Source: an uncultured Corynebacterium sp. | GTDB lineage: Bacteria > Actinomycetota > Actinomycetes > Mycobacteriales > Mycobacteriaceae | Assembly: GCF_902489365.1 (NCBI RefSeq) | Contig: NZ_CABTZR010000055.1 | Span: 1-15,041 of the forward strand | Length of the DNA: 15,041 bases | Direction: 5' to 3' | In this document: positions 1 through 6,516 of the stretch, in pieces | How positions within the stretch are numbered: position 1 is the first letter of the stretch | Layout of the letters: each line of letters starts with the position of its first letter | Program-made: the position numbers and the translations under genes | The notes under the pieces: generated by a model | What the model was told of the DNA's origin: nothing | The model's input: the letters and a program-made list of their open reading frames with translations, nothing else | Database searches by the model: none

Positions 1-18
1 GGGGGGGGGGGGCCCCCC
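1..18. other. G12C6 homopolymer at window edge
   Basis: Twelve G followed by six C open the window. On the minus strand this would encode a glycine/proline run after FFTG at the end of the methyltransferase gene, which is unlike the rest of that protein. It is most simply a contig-end or homopolymer sequencing artefact, so the last few codons of the neighbouring gene should not be trusted. A real GC tract cannot be excluded from sequence alone. Confidence 0.6.
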
Positions 19-819
19 GCCGGTAAAGAAGCGGCGGGTCCAGGATTCGTCGCGGAAGTGTGCGGGCACCGCACCGGAGAGTAACGGCTTGGCCAGGGCG
101 GCGGCGTCGGGGGAGCCGTCCGCAGGTAGCTCGGTATCAGAGCCGATGAGGATGATGTTGCCGTAGCGTCGGCCTTTAAGCATGGGAGGGTCGGCGATGA
201 CGGCGACGTGTGCGAAGACTTCTGCGATTCCGGCCAGCTCCGCCTTTGCGCCTTGGAGATCGGAGTGGTCGCCGCAGTTGGCCACGTAGAGACCACCAGG
301 GGACAAGGTGGCGTGGGTGTGCTGGAAAAATTCAACGGTGGTCAGTGGTTCTGGTGTGACGGCACCGGCGAAGACGTCCCGAATGATGACATCGAAGCGG
401 TTTGGCGGGAACCCTTCGGTCACCGCGCGTGCCTCGCCGGCGCGAATCTTCACGCGGGGCGCAGAGGGAATATCGGCCAGCTCACGGATGAGCTCGGCCA
501 GCTTGTCGTCGAGTTCGACCACCGTGTTGTGGGAATCCGGCCAGAGATCTGCGAAGTATCGGGGCAAGGAACAGCCACCGCCGCCCAGGTGGAGTAGGCG
601 TTTGCCGGGTGCGAGATTCTCTACCGCGGCAGCGATCCAGCGCATGTACTCGAACTCCAAAGTGCGCGGCTCATCGGGGATGAGGTGTGAGGAGGGCACG
701 CCGTTGACGTTGAGGATGAAGGCGCCGTCGCGGAAAGGATCCGGCTCGACGACAAGCTCGCCGGTGGATATCTCGTAGGTGCCCGCGATGGAGTTAGAGG
801 TATTGCGCTTTCTGCCCAT
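1..819 (-). CDS. Spermidine synthase-like SAM-dependent methyltransferase (3' partial)
   Basis: The minus-strand frame is open from an ATG at 819 to the window edge, giving at least 273 codons. It has a Rossmann methyltransferase core: a glycine-rich SAM-type motif I at residues 75-84 (LLHLGGGGCS), an acidic end of strand two at E102 (VELDD), and FDVIIRDVFAG at 142-152 as the motif IV region. This matches the spermidine synthase-like family, many members of which are annotated spermidine synthase without proof that they make polyamines; aminopropyl transfer is therefore inferred. The start is preceded by GAAAGG, an acceptable ribosome binding site. The gene is divergent from mnmA with about 100 bases between. 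The 3' end is missing or corrupted: the last codons read GGGPPPP through the edge homopolymer. Confidence 0.8.
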   Translation of the reverse strand, partial: MGRKRNTSNSIAGTYEISTGELVVEPDPFRDGAFILNVNGVPSSHLIPDEPRTLEFEYMRWIAAAVENLAPGKRLLHLGGGGCSLPRYFADLWPDSHNTVVELDDKLAELIRELADIPSAPRVKIRAGEARAVTEGFPPNRFDVIIRDVFAGAVTPEPLTTVEFFQHTHATLSPGGLYVANCGDHSDLQGAKAELAGIAEVFAHVAVIADPPMLKGRRYGNIILIGSDTELPADGSPDAAALAKPLLSGAVPAHFRDESWTRRFFTGGGPPPP

Positions 820-860
820 AGTGCCTTTCAGCTTAGGGAATAGGCTGTGTGGTTCGCGTG

Positions 861-890
861 TTGGGGTATGGGGTAGACCGCGACTAGCCT
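861..890 (+). promoter_or_regulatory. Candidate mnmA promoter
   Basis: TTGGGG at 861-866 and TAGCCT at 885-890 are 18 bases apart and would start transcription about 27 bases before the mnmA ATG. A purine-rich ribosome binding site (AGAAGGGGAG) lies at about 910-919. The boxes are weak matches and the call is tentative. Confidence 0.35.
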
Positions 891-923
891 TGGTGGACGA
901 CAAAGCAACGAGAAGGGGAGAGC

Positions 924-2009
924 ATGCGAGTACTGGTAGCCATGTCCGGCGGCGTCGATTCCTCCGTGGCGGCCGCACGCGCAGTGGAGGCAGGCCATGA
1001 CGTCATTGGCGTGCATCTAGCCCTGCATAAGGATGCGCAGCAGACCCGTGAGAAGGCACGCGGATGCTGCTCCCTAGAGGATTCCGCCGACGCCCGCCGT
1101 ATATGCGACAAACTCGGCATTCCCTTCTATGTGTGGGATTTCTCCGAGGAGTTCAAGGAAGCCGTCATCGGTGATTTCGTGGACTCCTACGCCCGCGGTG
1201 AGACCCCGAACCCGTGCCTGCGCTGTAATGAGAAGATCAAGTTCGCAGCCTTGCTGCGCAAGGGCATGGCGCTGGGCTTTGATGCAGTGGCCACGGGTCA
1301 CTACGCCACCATTGACTCCGATGGCTACATGCGCCGCTCCCTGGATGAAAACAAGGACCAGTCCTATGTGCTGGGCGTTATCACCAAGGAAGAGCTGGAC
1401 CACTGTTTCTTCCCGATTGGAGATACCCCGAAGCCGCAGATCCGCGAGGAGGCCAAGCGCCACGGATTCTCCACTGCGTCCAAGCCGGACTCTTATGACA
1501 TCTGCTTCATCCCGGACGGCAATACCCAGGCCTTCCTGGGCCGTTCCATCGGGCTGCGTCCGGGGATGATCGTGGATACCGAGGGCAATGAGCTTAAGGA
1601 ACACGATGGCGCGTGGAACTACACCATCGGCCAGCGCAAGGGCCTCGACATCAAGACGCCGACTGCGGACGGCTCCCCGCGCTACGTCACCGACATCGAC
1701 GCGGCCACCGGCACCGTCACCGTGGGATCGCGCGCCGACTTGGCCGTGACCCGCATTGAGGCTGACCGCCTGAAGTACCTGCACCCGGCGATGGACGGTG
1801 AGTTCGACTGCGAGGTGCAGGTGCGTGCCCACGGCTCCGTCGTTCCCTGCCGCGCTCACGTGGACCGCGAGGCTGACCGTATGACGCTGGAGCTGAACGA
1901 GCCTCTTTCCGGTGTAGCCCGCGGCCAGGCCGCGGTGCTCTACTTGCCGAGCCCGGATGAGCTGGGTGATATTGTGCTGGGCTCCGGCACCATCTGTGGG
2001 ACTGAGTAG
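924..2009 (+). CDS. mnmA: tRNA-specific 2-thiouridylase MnmA
   Basis: This is a cytoplasmic tRNA-modifying enzyme that adenylates and thiolates wobble uridine 34 in tRNAs for Lys, Glu and Gln, using sulfur relayed from a cysteine desulfurase. At 361 residues it has the usual family length. The PP-loop ATP-binding motif SGGVDSS is at residues 8-14. The catalytic cysteine pair appears as C101 in NPCLRCN and C194 in YDICFIP, matching E. coli C102 and C199. ATGHY (124-128), DQSYVLG (145-151) and YTIGQRKGL (233-241) are further family signatures, and the C-terminal beta-barrel region is present. The start is supported by the PP-loop lying directly behind it and by the upstream AGAAGGGGAG. The stop codon abuts the start of the MetE-like gene, so the two are surely cotranscribed. 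Confidence 0.96.
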   Translation: MRVLVAMSGGVDSSVAAARAVEAGHDVIGVHLALHKDAQQTREKARGCCSLEDSADARRICDKLGIPFYVWDFSEEFKEAVIGDFVDSYARGETPNPCLRCNEKIKFAALLRKGMALGFDAVATGHYATIDSDGYMRRSLDENKDQSYVLGVITKEELDHCFFPIGDTPKPQIREEAKRHGFSTASKPDSYDICFIPDGNTQAFLGRSIGLRPGMIVDTEGNELKEHDGAWNYTIGQRKGLDIKTPTADGSPRYVTDIDAATGTVTVGSRADLAVTRIEADRLKYLHPAMDGEFDCEVQVRAHGSVVPCRAHVDREADRMTLELNEPLSGVARGQAAVLYLPSPDELGDIVLGSGTICGTE

Positions 2010-2918
2010 ATGACTGGACTCGCACTGGGGCCTATGCCCGGTACCTCCATCGCGGAGGCCGCGGACATCGTCATGGGGGAGACTGAGCTGCCCGCTATTC
2101 CGCAGCTGCCCGAGCGTGGGCTGGGCTCTGATGCGGTGGGCCGCACGGCGAGCATGCTGGAGGCTATTTCCATCGACCGTGGCCCGCGTTCCTGGCGCAT
2201 GACGGCACGCCCGCAGTTGCTCACCCGCCGCACCTGGGACCGCTTGGAGCGTGACCTCGACGAGGTTCAGGAGGTCTGGGGTGAGACCGTGCCCCGCGTG
2301 AAGGTGCAGGCACTCGGCCCCTGGTCGCTGGGGGCGAGCATTGAGCTTTCCGACGGCCACCGCGTCCTCACCGACCGCGGCGCCTTCAACGAGCTGGCGG
2401 AGGCACTTCACTATGGTGTCCACGCCCACGCAGCGGATGTCGCGCGCCGCTTCCACGGGGATGTCGTCGTCCAACTCGACGAGCCCCTGCTCGCCGACGT
2501 CATCGCCGGGCGCATCCCTGGCACCACCGACTTCGACACGATCCCTGCAGTCCCAGACGAGGTCGCGTTCGACCTCCTGCAGTCCTTCGAAGCGGATTAC
2601 CTGCACGCCCCACCGCTGTGGTTCCTCGCGCGTGCCGCAAAGACCTTCCTCACGGATTTCCGCGGCCTAGACACCCCGTGTCACCTCGACGGCCTGGGTG
2701 AGCACTTGAATGCCGGCCACCGCATCGGTCTAGGCATGGAGGGTTCCGATTCCCGCGCGGAGGCCATCGCGCTGGCCCGGCACCTCGACCGCATTGGCAT
2801 GCCGCGCGAGCTCCTCGTCGATCATGTCGACGTCTATCCCGTCGAGGCGACTGCACGCACGTTGCGCTCGGCTACTGAGACCGCCGACATTCTTACCCGC
2901 GATGCTGGCGATCTCTAA
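2010..2918 (+). CDS. UROD/MetE-like protein (methionine synthase vitamin B12-independent family homologue)
   Basis: This 302-residue protein starts at the ATG immediately after the mnmA TAG, with no intervening base, so translational coupling is likely. It resembles the C-terminal barrel of cobalamin-independent methionine synthase: LGPMPGTSIAEA at 6-17, KVQALGPWSLGA at 98-109 and VVQLDEPLL at 153-161. It is much shorter than MetE (about 750 residues). It contains one cysteine only, C224 in DTPCHLDG, so the canonical MetE zinc site (His, Cys, Glu, Cys) cannot be formed. True methionine synthase activity is therefore doubtful. A homologue (Rv3015c) lies next to ligA in Mycobacterium tuberculosis, in the same chromosomal neighbourhood as trmU, so the mnmA / MetE-like / ligA grouping is old. 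Its function is not known to me. Confidence 0.85.
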   Translation: MTGLALGPMPGTSIAEAADIVMGETELPAIPQLPERGLGSDAVGRTASMLEAISIDRGPRSWRMTARPQLLTRRTWDRLERDLDEVQEVWGETVPRVKVQALGPWSLGASIELSDGHRVLTDRGAFNELAEALHYGVHAHAADVARRFHGDVVVQLDEPLLADVIAGRIPGTTDFDTIPAVPDEVAFDLLQSFEADYLHAPPLWFLARAAKTFLTDFRGLDTPCHLDGLGEHLNAGHRIGLGMEGSDSRAEAIALARHLDRIGMPRELLVDHVDVYPVEATARTLRSATETADILTRDAGDL

Positions 2919-3058
2919 TTGAGCTTTCACCTGACTTAGGCCTCGAAAGCGGTCTTGACAGTGTGGATATCCGGACACACAATTTCTGACTACCGATCAC
3001 CCAAACACCAAACCCGCGGGGCACAATGTCAGTGAACTAAAAAGAGGCTAGTAATCCA

Positions 3059-3099
3059 TTGCAGCATGCTTTCTTTTGTAGTTTAATCCCTGATTAAAC
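3059..3099 (+). promoter_or_regulatory. Promoter and perfect inverted repeat before the DUF1963 gene
   Basis: TTGCAG at 3059-3064 and TTTAAT at 3082-3087 are 17 bases apart, a good -35/-10 pair. The -10 lies inside the left arm of a perfect 7-bp inverted repeat, GTTTAAT-CCCTG-ATTAAAC (3081-3099). Placed over the -10 and the likely start site, it fits a repressor operator, but it could also be a short stem in the leader RNA. The regulator is unknown. Confidence 0.5.
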
Positions 3100-3130
3100 C
3101 CTCGTTGTCCTAGAGAAAGAACCACCTGCC

Positions 3131-4087
3131 ATGCCAGAGTTGACAGCACAGGTTAAAGCGCTACGGTCGATGATAGAGTCCGGAGAGCTCATCTCCGAAG
3201 ATGCCGATGACCTAATCCAACTTGCCAAACCAGGCGTCGTCCTTCCCTACTCCAACGGCACTCCCACCGAACATGGCTCGTACTTTGGAGGTAGACCGTA
3301 TCTTCCGGAAAGTTCGACATGGCCCATTTCAAAGAACGGTCAGCCATTACTTCATATCATTCAGCTAAATTTTGCAGACATTCTCCGACATGTGCGGGCA
3401 GAGGGAGCATCGGAAAGCGAAGCAACTCTCGATGGATTGATTCCGGAGTCAGGAATTTTTCAACTCTTTGTCGGTGCTGATCCGTTCTTCGGCGGATTTG
3501 ATGTGAATTCGCCGGGCGATGGTATGGAAATTCGCTATATCCCTGAGCCTCCGGAAGGCTTTGTCAACCACAGCTTTCCTGGACCCCATACCGCGGCGCC
3601 TTCCGCCTTCGATGAAGCGCACGAGGACTTTTGTTCCCCGTTTAACAAGGATATTGAGACGGTGATGAACTCTCCGATTTCTTTGTCTAGCGCAGCTGCA
3701 CTGATCCCTCCCACCGACTATGCAGTGTACGAGGCTTTGAAGTCTAGAAAAGGCGATGACTTCCTTGAAGAGTTTGATTACTTTGACGAGCTGGTTGAAT
3801 TGCGGACCTTAGCCAGCAACAAAAGTAACATCATGCTTGGCGGTTTCCCCGCTTTCGCACAAGAGCCTTCGCAGCCTGATGGGTACGTTCACTTCCTGGA
3901 AATCGATTCCACATATCTGGAAGAAGAAGAGCTTCCTTTCGAGGCCATGTGGGGTGACCTAGGTGTGGCCCACGTATTCCTACACCCAGACGCATTGAAG
4001 AAAATGCACGCCGGCGAGGCTGTCGTGTACTGCTCCGAAAATACTGGCAGGGCCGATGGCGCTGTCTTTTACTGGGATTGCGGGTAG
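3131..4087 (+). CDS. DUF1963 (YwqG-like) family protein
   Basis: This 318-residue soluble protein has no signal peptide or membrane segment. It shows the DUF1963/YwqG pattern: a GGRPYLPESSTWP segment at about residues 53-65, a hydrophobic LLHIIQLNFADI strand, GIFQLFVGAD in the middle, and GGFPAFAQEP before an acidic C-terminal part that ends AVFYWDCG. The family is of unknown biochemical function and is often found in accessory regions. The DNA is visibly less GC-rich than mnmA (31 of 60 G+C in bases 3361-3420 against 43 of 60 in 1681-1740), which suggests transfer. The only nearby ribosome-binding-like sequence is AGAAAG about 12 bases before the ATG. It converges on the AAA ATPase gene with 22 bases between the stops. 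Confidence 0.8.
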   Translation: MPELTAQVKALRSMIESGELISEDADDLIQLAKPGVVLPYSNGTPTEHGSYFGGRPYLPESSTWPISKNGQPLLHIIQLNFADILRHVRAEGASESEATLDGLIPESGIFQLFVGADPFFGGFDVNSPGDGMEIRYIPEPPEGFVNHSFPGPHTAAPSAFDEAHEDFCSPFNKDIETVMNSPISLSSAAALIPPTDYAVYEALKSRKGDDFLEEFDYFDELVELRTLASNKSNIMLGGFPAFAQEPSQPDGYVHFLEIDSTYLEEEELPFEAMWGDLGVAHVFLHPDALKKMHAGEAVVYCSENTGRADGAVFYWDCG

Positions 4088-4109
4088 TTTTGCTTCCTCA
4101 ATTTCCCAT

Positions 4110-5240
4110 TTAGTCAACCCGCCCCAGGCTGTCCGTCGCGGTGAAGTAAGCCTCCATATATGGGATGACAAATTGGAGTTGGCCGTGGGCAGTAGGTTCG
4201 ATGAGGTCGGCGTCGATAAGCCTTTGGCGCGTAGCTGACAGCGACCGCACTGTCCGGTCTTGGTGCGCGGCGATGTTCTTGATTTCTGCCGTGCCGTCCT
4301 CCATGACCGCGCTCATCGCTTCGAGGAAGAGCCGCTGCGCCGGCGGAAGCGCTAGGGTAGCGGGCTGGTGGACTTGGGCCCCTAGAACTGAGATGGCCTC
4401 GGCCGACACTGCCGCGACGTCACCTTCCTCGATACTGCTTCCGCCCTCACGCTGCGCCTTCCCCCAAGCCAGTGAACCCACTAGCTGCACCATGTAAGGG
4501 TAGCCGCGAGACAGTCGCACCGCCGCCGCTACAGCGTCGTCGGTGAACTCGAGTCCCGACTGCGCGGCGGTCTCGGTGAACGCTACCTCGGCGTTCGCGG
4601 GGGAGAGCGGCCCCAGAACGAATTTCTGCGCGCGGCGCAGGAAGGTCACACCTGGCAGATCCAGCAGGCGGTTGACTCCCTGTGGCAGGCCCGCAGCCAC
4701 AATAGCGACGTCGAGCTCATCGCGCACCAAGTCTTGGTAGGTCACGGCCAGGGAGGTGAGGTCCTCGGCATCTGCGTCCTGTACCTCGTCGATAGTCAGC
4801 AGCACGCCTGAGTTTTTGAGCAGGCCTAAAAGCTCGCGCAGTCGGGTGTTGAGCGTGGGTTTATAGGCTTCCTCGGTGTTGTGTTGGATGCCGATGGTTG
4901 CTAGACCGCCAATACCGACGCGGTTAACCTTGCTCTTATCCGCTGGGGCTAGCTTGTCTATGATGCGCGGGATGGTGGTGTCCACCAGTTCCTCCACCAT
5001 GGAGCTGCGGCCTGAGGCCCGCAGGGTAATCCACCCGCGGCTAGAGGCGATATCTTCCAGCTCATTGAGAAGCACCGTCTTACCGATACCACGGGCACCG
5101 CTGATGATGAGCGAGCGGCCCGGGCTGCCCGGCTGGGAGTCGAGCGCAGCCCGAAAGGTGTCGAGTACTGCCGTGCGGCCGACCCAGAAGAGTGGTGGAA
5201 CACCGAACGTGGGGCGGAAGGGATTCTCATGCTGGGACAT
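4110..5240 (-). CDS. AAA ATPase with C-terminal winged helix (ORC/STAND-like)
   Basis: This 376-residue predicted P-loop ATPase starts NPFRPTFGVPPLFWVGR, a typical pre-ATPase segment. Walker A is GARGIGKT at 48-55 (K54) and Walker B is VLLTIDEVQDA at 146-156 (D151, E152). A lid region follows at about 210-300. A likely winged-helix DNA-binding domain occupies about 310-376 (EIKNIAAHQDRTVRSLSATR). The layout resembles archaeal Orc1/Cdc6-like and STAND-type ATPases of unknown role in actinobacteria. The predicted DNA-binding domain and the 19-bp direct repeats just upstream suggest autoregulation, an inference. Start choice: TAGGAT lies six bases before the ATG, consistent with a leaderless transcript, and also offers AGGA as a weak Shine-Dalgarno. 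The gene follows vapC on the same strand, with 71 bases between. Confidence 0.85.
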   Translation of the reverse strand: MSQHENPFRPTFGVPPLFWVGRTAVLDTFRAALDSQPGSPGRSLIISGARGIGKTVLLNELEDIASSRGWITLRASGRSSMVEELVDTTIPRIIDKLAPADKSKVNRVGIGGLATIGIQHNTEEAYKPTLNTRLRELLGLLKNSGVLLTIDEVQDADAEDLTSLAVTYQDLVRDELDVAIVAAGLPQGVNRLLDLPGVTFLRRAQKFVLGPLSPANAEVAFTETAAQSGLEFTDDAVAAAVRLSRGYPYMVQLVGSLAWGKAQREGGSSIEEGDVAAVSAEAISVLGAQVHQPATLALPPAQRLFLEAMSAVMEDGTAEIKNIAAHQDRTVRSLSATRQRLIDADLIEPTAHGQLQFVIPYMEAYFTATDSLGRVD

Positions 5241-5246
5241 AGGCCC

Positions 5247-5252
5247 ATCCTA
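5247..5252 (-). promoter_or_regulatory. Leaderless -10 element of the AAA ATPase gene
   Basis: Read on the minus strand, TAGGAT (TANNNT) ends six bases before the ATG at 5240, so transcription would start at or next to the start codon. No good -35 hexamer is visible: the -35 position falls inside the start-proximal 19-bp repeat, which suggests control by a protein bound there. Confidence 0.45.
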
Positions 5253-5260
5253 GAACATTG

Positions 5261-5306
5261 GGAGATTTGGGAGACTTTTTAAAATCCGGAGATTTGGGAG
5301 ACTTTT
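5261..5306 (-). repeat. Two perfect 19-bp direct repeats upstream of the AAA ATPase gene
   Basis: GGAGATTTGGGAGACTTTT occurs at 5261-5279 and again, identical, at 5288-5306, a 27-base period. TTGGGAGA occurs at 5258-5265, 5267-5274 and 5294-5301, so there is a finer 9-bp repeat within the proximal copy. The block fills most of the gap between vapC and the ATPase gene and covers the expected -35 region of the ATPase promoter. It is most likely a binding site array for a transcriptional regulator, perhaps the ATPase itself. Confidence 0.85.
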
Positions 5307-5311
5307 GACGG

Positions 5312-5707
5312 TTAAGGCAAGCTGTCCAAGTCAATCGAGTTGGGCCACGCGGCCATGAGGCGAGTGTCTCGACTAACGAGAGGAGCTTCGAAGATGTTGG
5401 ACACTGCTACATAAGCTGAATCATAGATGGAGAAGGTGTGTCGACGGCTCCAAACGTGGTTGGCGATGTCGCCTACGCTTATCAACTCAATGTTGAATTC
5501 CATGACATCGTTGGCCAGAAAACTTGCCGTAGCGCTGTCGATTGCTTCTGCTCGCTCCAACCTTTTCAGCACGCTTAGGCACTCCAAGGGCATGTGGCTC
5601 GGTGCAATGAAATCTGCCTCGGGGTAAGCAGTGCTAAGCCGTTGAAGCGCATCGCGTTTCAAGAGGAACTCGATCGCGGCTGAGGCATCGATGACTAACA
5701 GCGTCAT
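5312..5707 (-). CDS. vapC: PIN-domain toxin VapC
   Basis: This is a probable Mg-dependent endoribonuclease toxin of a type II toxin-antitoxin pair. The 131 residues form a complete PIN domain with the four conserved acidic positions visible: D7 (VIDASA), E42 (PLECLS), D96 (YDSAYVAV) and D114 (SRDTRL). Length is normal for the family, and nothing suggests inactivation. Its ATG overlaps the antitoxin stop by four bases (ATGA), and no strong ribosome binding site is seen, so translation is probably coupled to vapB. The RNA target cannot be read from the sequence. Confidence 0.92.
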   Translation of the reverse strand: MTLLVIDASAAIEFLLKRDALQRLSTAYPEADFIAPSHMPLECLSVLKRLERAEAIDSATASFLANDVMEFNIELISVGDIANHVWSRRHTFSIYDSAYVAVSNIFEAPLVSRDTRLMAAWPNSIDLDSLP

Positions 5708-5952
5708 GAAGCGTCCCGTGCTTCACGTATTGCGGCTACCACGTCAAAGTCCTTCTTGAGCTGAACGGGTTCGCGCTGCGAGAGCTCTTCCAACTTTTCT
5801 TCCAAGGTTGGGCGAGAAGCGACCTTTTCAAGGGTCTCTCGCAGGTAGCTAGAGAGTGACATGCCTTTACGGTCAGCACGCATTTTAAGAATGTTGACGA
5901 CGTCAGCATTGACATCACGGATCTGAACATTGATGGCTTTCGGGTTTGTCAT
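5704..5952 (-). CDS. vapB: Ribbon-helix-helix antitoxin, VapB/FitA-like
   Basis: This is an 82-residue antitoxin that would bind VapC through its C-terminal part and bind DNA as a dimer. The N-terminal ribbon-helix-helix motif is clear: INVQIRDVNADVV at residues 7-19, then KMRADRKGMSLSSYLRETL at about 23-41. The tail is charged and helical. An in-frame ATG at 5988 would add 12 residues, but it lies upstream of the palindromic operator and would place that operator in the coding sequence. The ATG at 5952 sits seven bases after a TATTAT -10 and begins exactly before the ribbon strand, so it is preferred. The gene overlaps vapC by four bases. Confidence 0.88.
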   Translation of the reverse strand: MTNPKAINVQIRDVNADVVNILKMRADRKGMSLSSYLRETLEKVASRPTLEEKLEELSQREPVQLKKDFDVVAAIREARDAS

Positions 5953-5959
5953 ACCCGCT

Positions 5960-5988
5960 ATAATATTGCATGCAATATGCATGCACAA
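5960..5988 (-). promoter_or_regulatory. vapBC promoter and palindromic operator
   Basis: On the minus strand TTGTGC (5988-5983) and TATTAT (5965-5960) are 17 bases apart, with the vapB ATG seven bases after the -10, a leaderless arrangement. A perfect 16-bp palindrome, ATATTGCATGCAATAT, spans 5963-5978. The 8-mer TGCATGCA occurs at 5967-5974 and 5978-5985, 11 bp apart, about one helical turn. This is the expected form of a VapB or VapBC autoregulatory operator, with two dimer sites on one DNA face. Confidence 0.75.
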
Positions 5989-5997
5989 TGGATAACC

Positions 5998-6186
5998 TTA
6001 GGAACTTTTTGCCTCGCCGGCCCGCCAAGCTACCGCGCCGACGTACAGAGCGCATGCGGCGACGAGGCCGTACCACCAAAAGAAGTGGAGGCCGTCATAC
6101 CAGGGCATGGCAAGTCCGATAACGGCGACAGCGAGGGAATCGTTGTTGGCGAAGGCGGCACGTTTGGGGGCTTTCACGAAACCACT
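5998..6186 (-). pseudogene. Chimeric remnant of a beta-lactamase-family / small membrane protein gene pair
   Basis: The minus strand encodes an open stretch that joins the C-terminal part of the hydrolase at 8191-9201 (shared KRAAFANNDS) to the C-terminal half of the membrane protein at 7918-8181 (shared WWYGLVAACALY and GAVAWRA). Bases 6021-6120 align without gaps to 7950-8049, with 82 of 100 identical by hand count. Bases 6135-6166 align to 8244-8275 with three differences. The alignment offset changes from 1929 to 2109, so 180 bases, including the gene boundary, are deleted and the frame is kept. The frame is closed by TGA at 6187-6189 and TAA at 5998-6000. A GTG at 6177 could open a 59-residue ORF but lacks a convincing ribosome binding site. 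Best read as a decayed second copy from a related locus. Confidence 0.8.
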
Positions 6187-6516
6187 TCAATCTTTTTACG
6201 CAACCTCCTGCCAGCCAAAAAATTAGCCGCGAACGAAAAAATGACCCACTCCCTTCGTTTGGAGGGGCCATTTTTTCTTGGTCTCAACGCCGTTTTGGGT
6301 CCAGTTTCGGCACTCGCCCACGACCTCTAGGCCACGGGCTTCGTCCTCGTTGTTGAGGACCAGCCGGTGGTGGCTTCGTTCGCTCGGTGGCGGGGTTTGC
6401 AGCGCTCCATGGCGGTCTTGTTGCTGCGATCATGCAGGACTGGCTGCGGGTAGTTGTTGGGGTCTGAACCGAGAGGGGTGCGCCCGGTCGGGGCCGTTTG
6501 GAACGCTGCCGCTACG
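6187..6516. other. Gene-free stretch between the remnant and cadD
   Basis: About 330 bases with no convincing gene on either strand. It holds the strong terminator at 6235-6277 and a small perfect stem, GTCCTC-GTTGTT-GAGGAC, at 6343-6360. Short frames exist on both strands but none shows a recognisable motif, and the rest looks like the 3' flank of the cadmium operon. No terminal inverted repeat or transposase fragment was recognised. Confidence 0.5.
6235..6277. terminator. Bidirectional intrinsic terminator
   Basis: GAAAAAATGACCCACTCCC is followed by a short TTCGT-type loop and then GGAGGGGCCATTTTTTC, forming a long stem with one bulged base and one mismatch, bounded by A6 on one side and T6 on the other. 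It can act in both directions. On the minus strand it would end the cmtR-cadD transcript about 240 bases after the cadD stop and shield the vapBC region. Confidence 0.85.

Noticed and set aside
208..597. 129-codon plus-strand frame near the left end
   Set aside because: It lies antisense to the spermidine-synthase-like gene, which has a proper SAM-binding motif and start site.
1074..2606. 510-codon open frame on the minus strand across mnmA and the MetE-like gene
   Set aside because: It is antisense to two genes with clear catalytic or family motifs, shows no recognisable domain, and arises from GC-rich codon structure.
2923..2950. Possible hairpin GCTTTC/GAAAGC after the MetE-like gene as a terminator
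   Set aside because: Only six paired bases plus three broken pairs, a large loop and no T run; too weak to call.
6278..6516. Transposase or insertion-sequence fragment beside cadD
   Set aside because: No terminal inverted repeats, no DDE-type motif and no recognisable reading frame were found.
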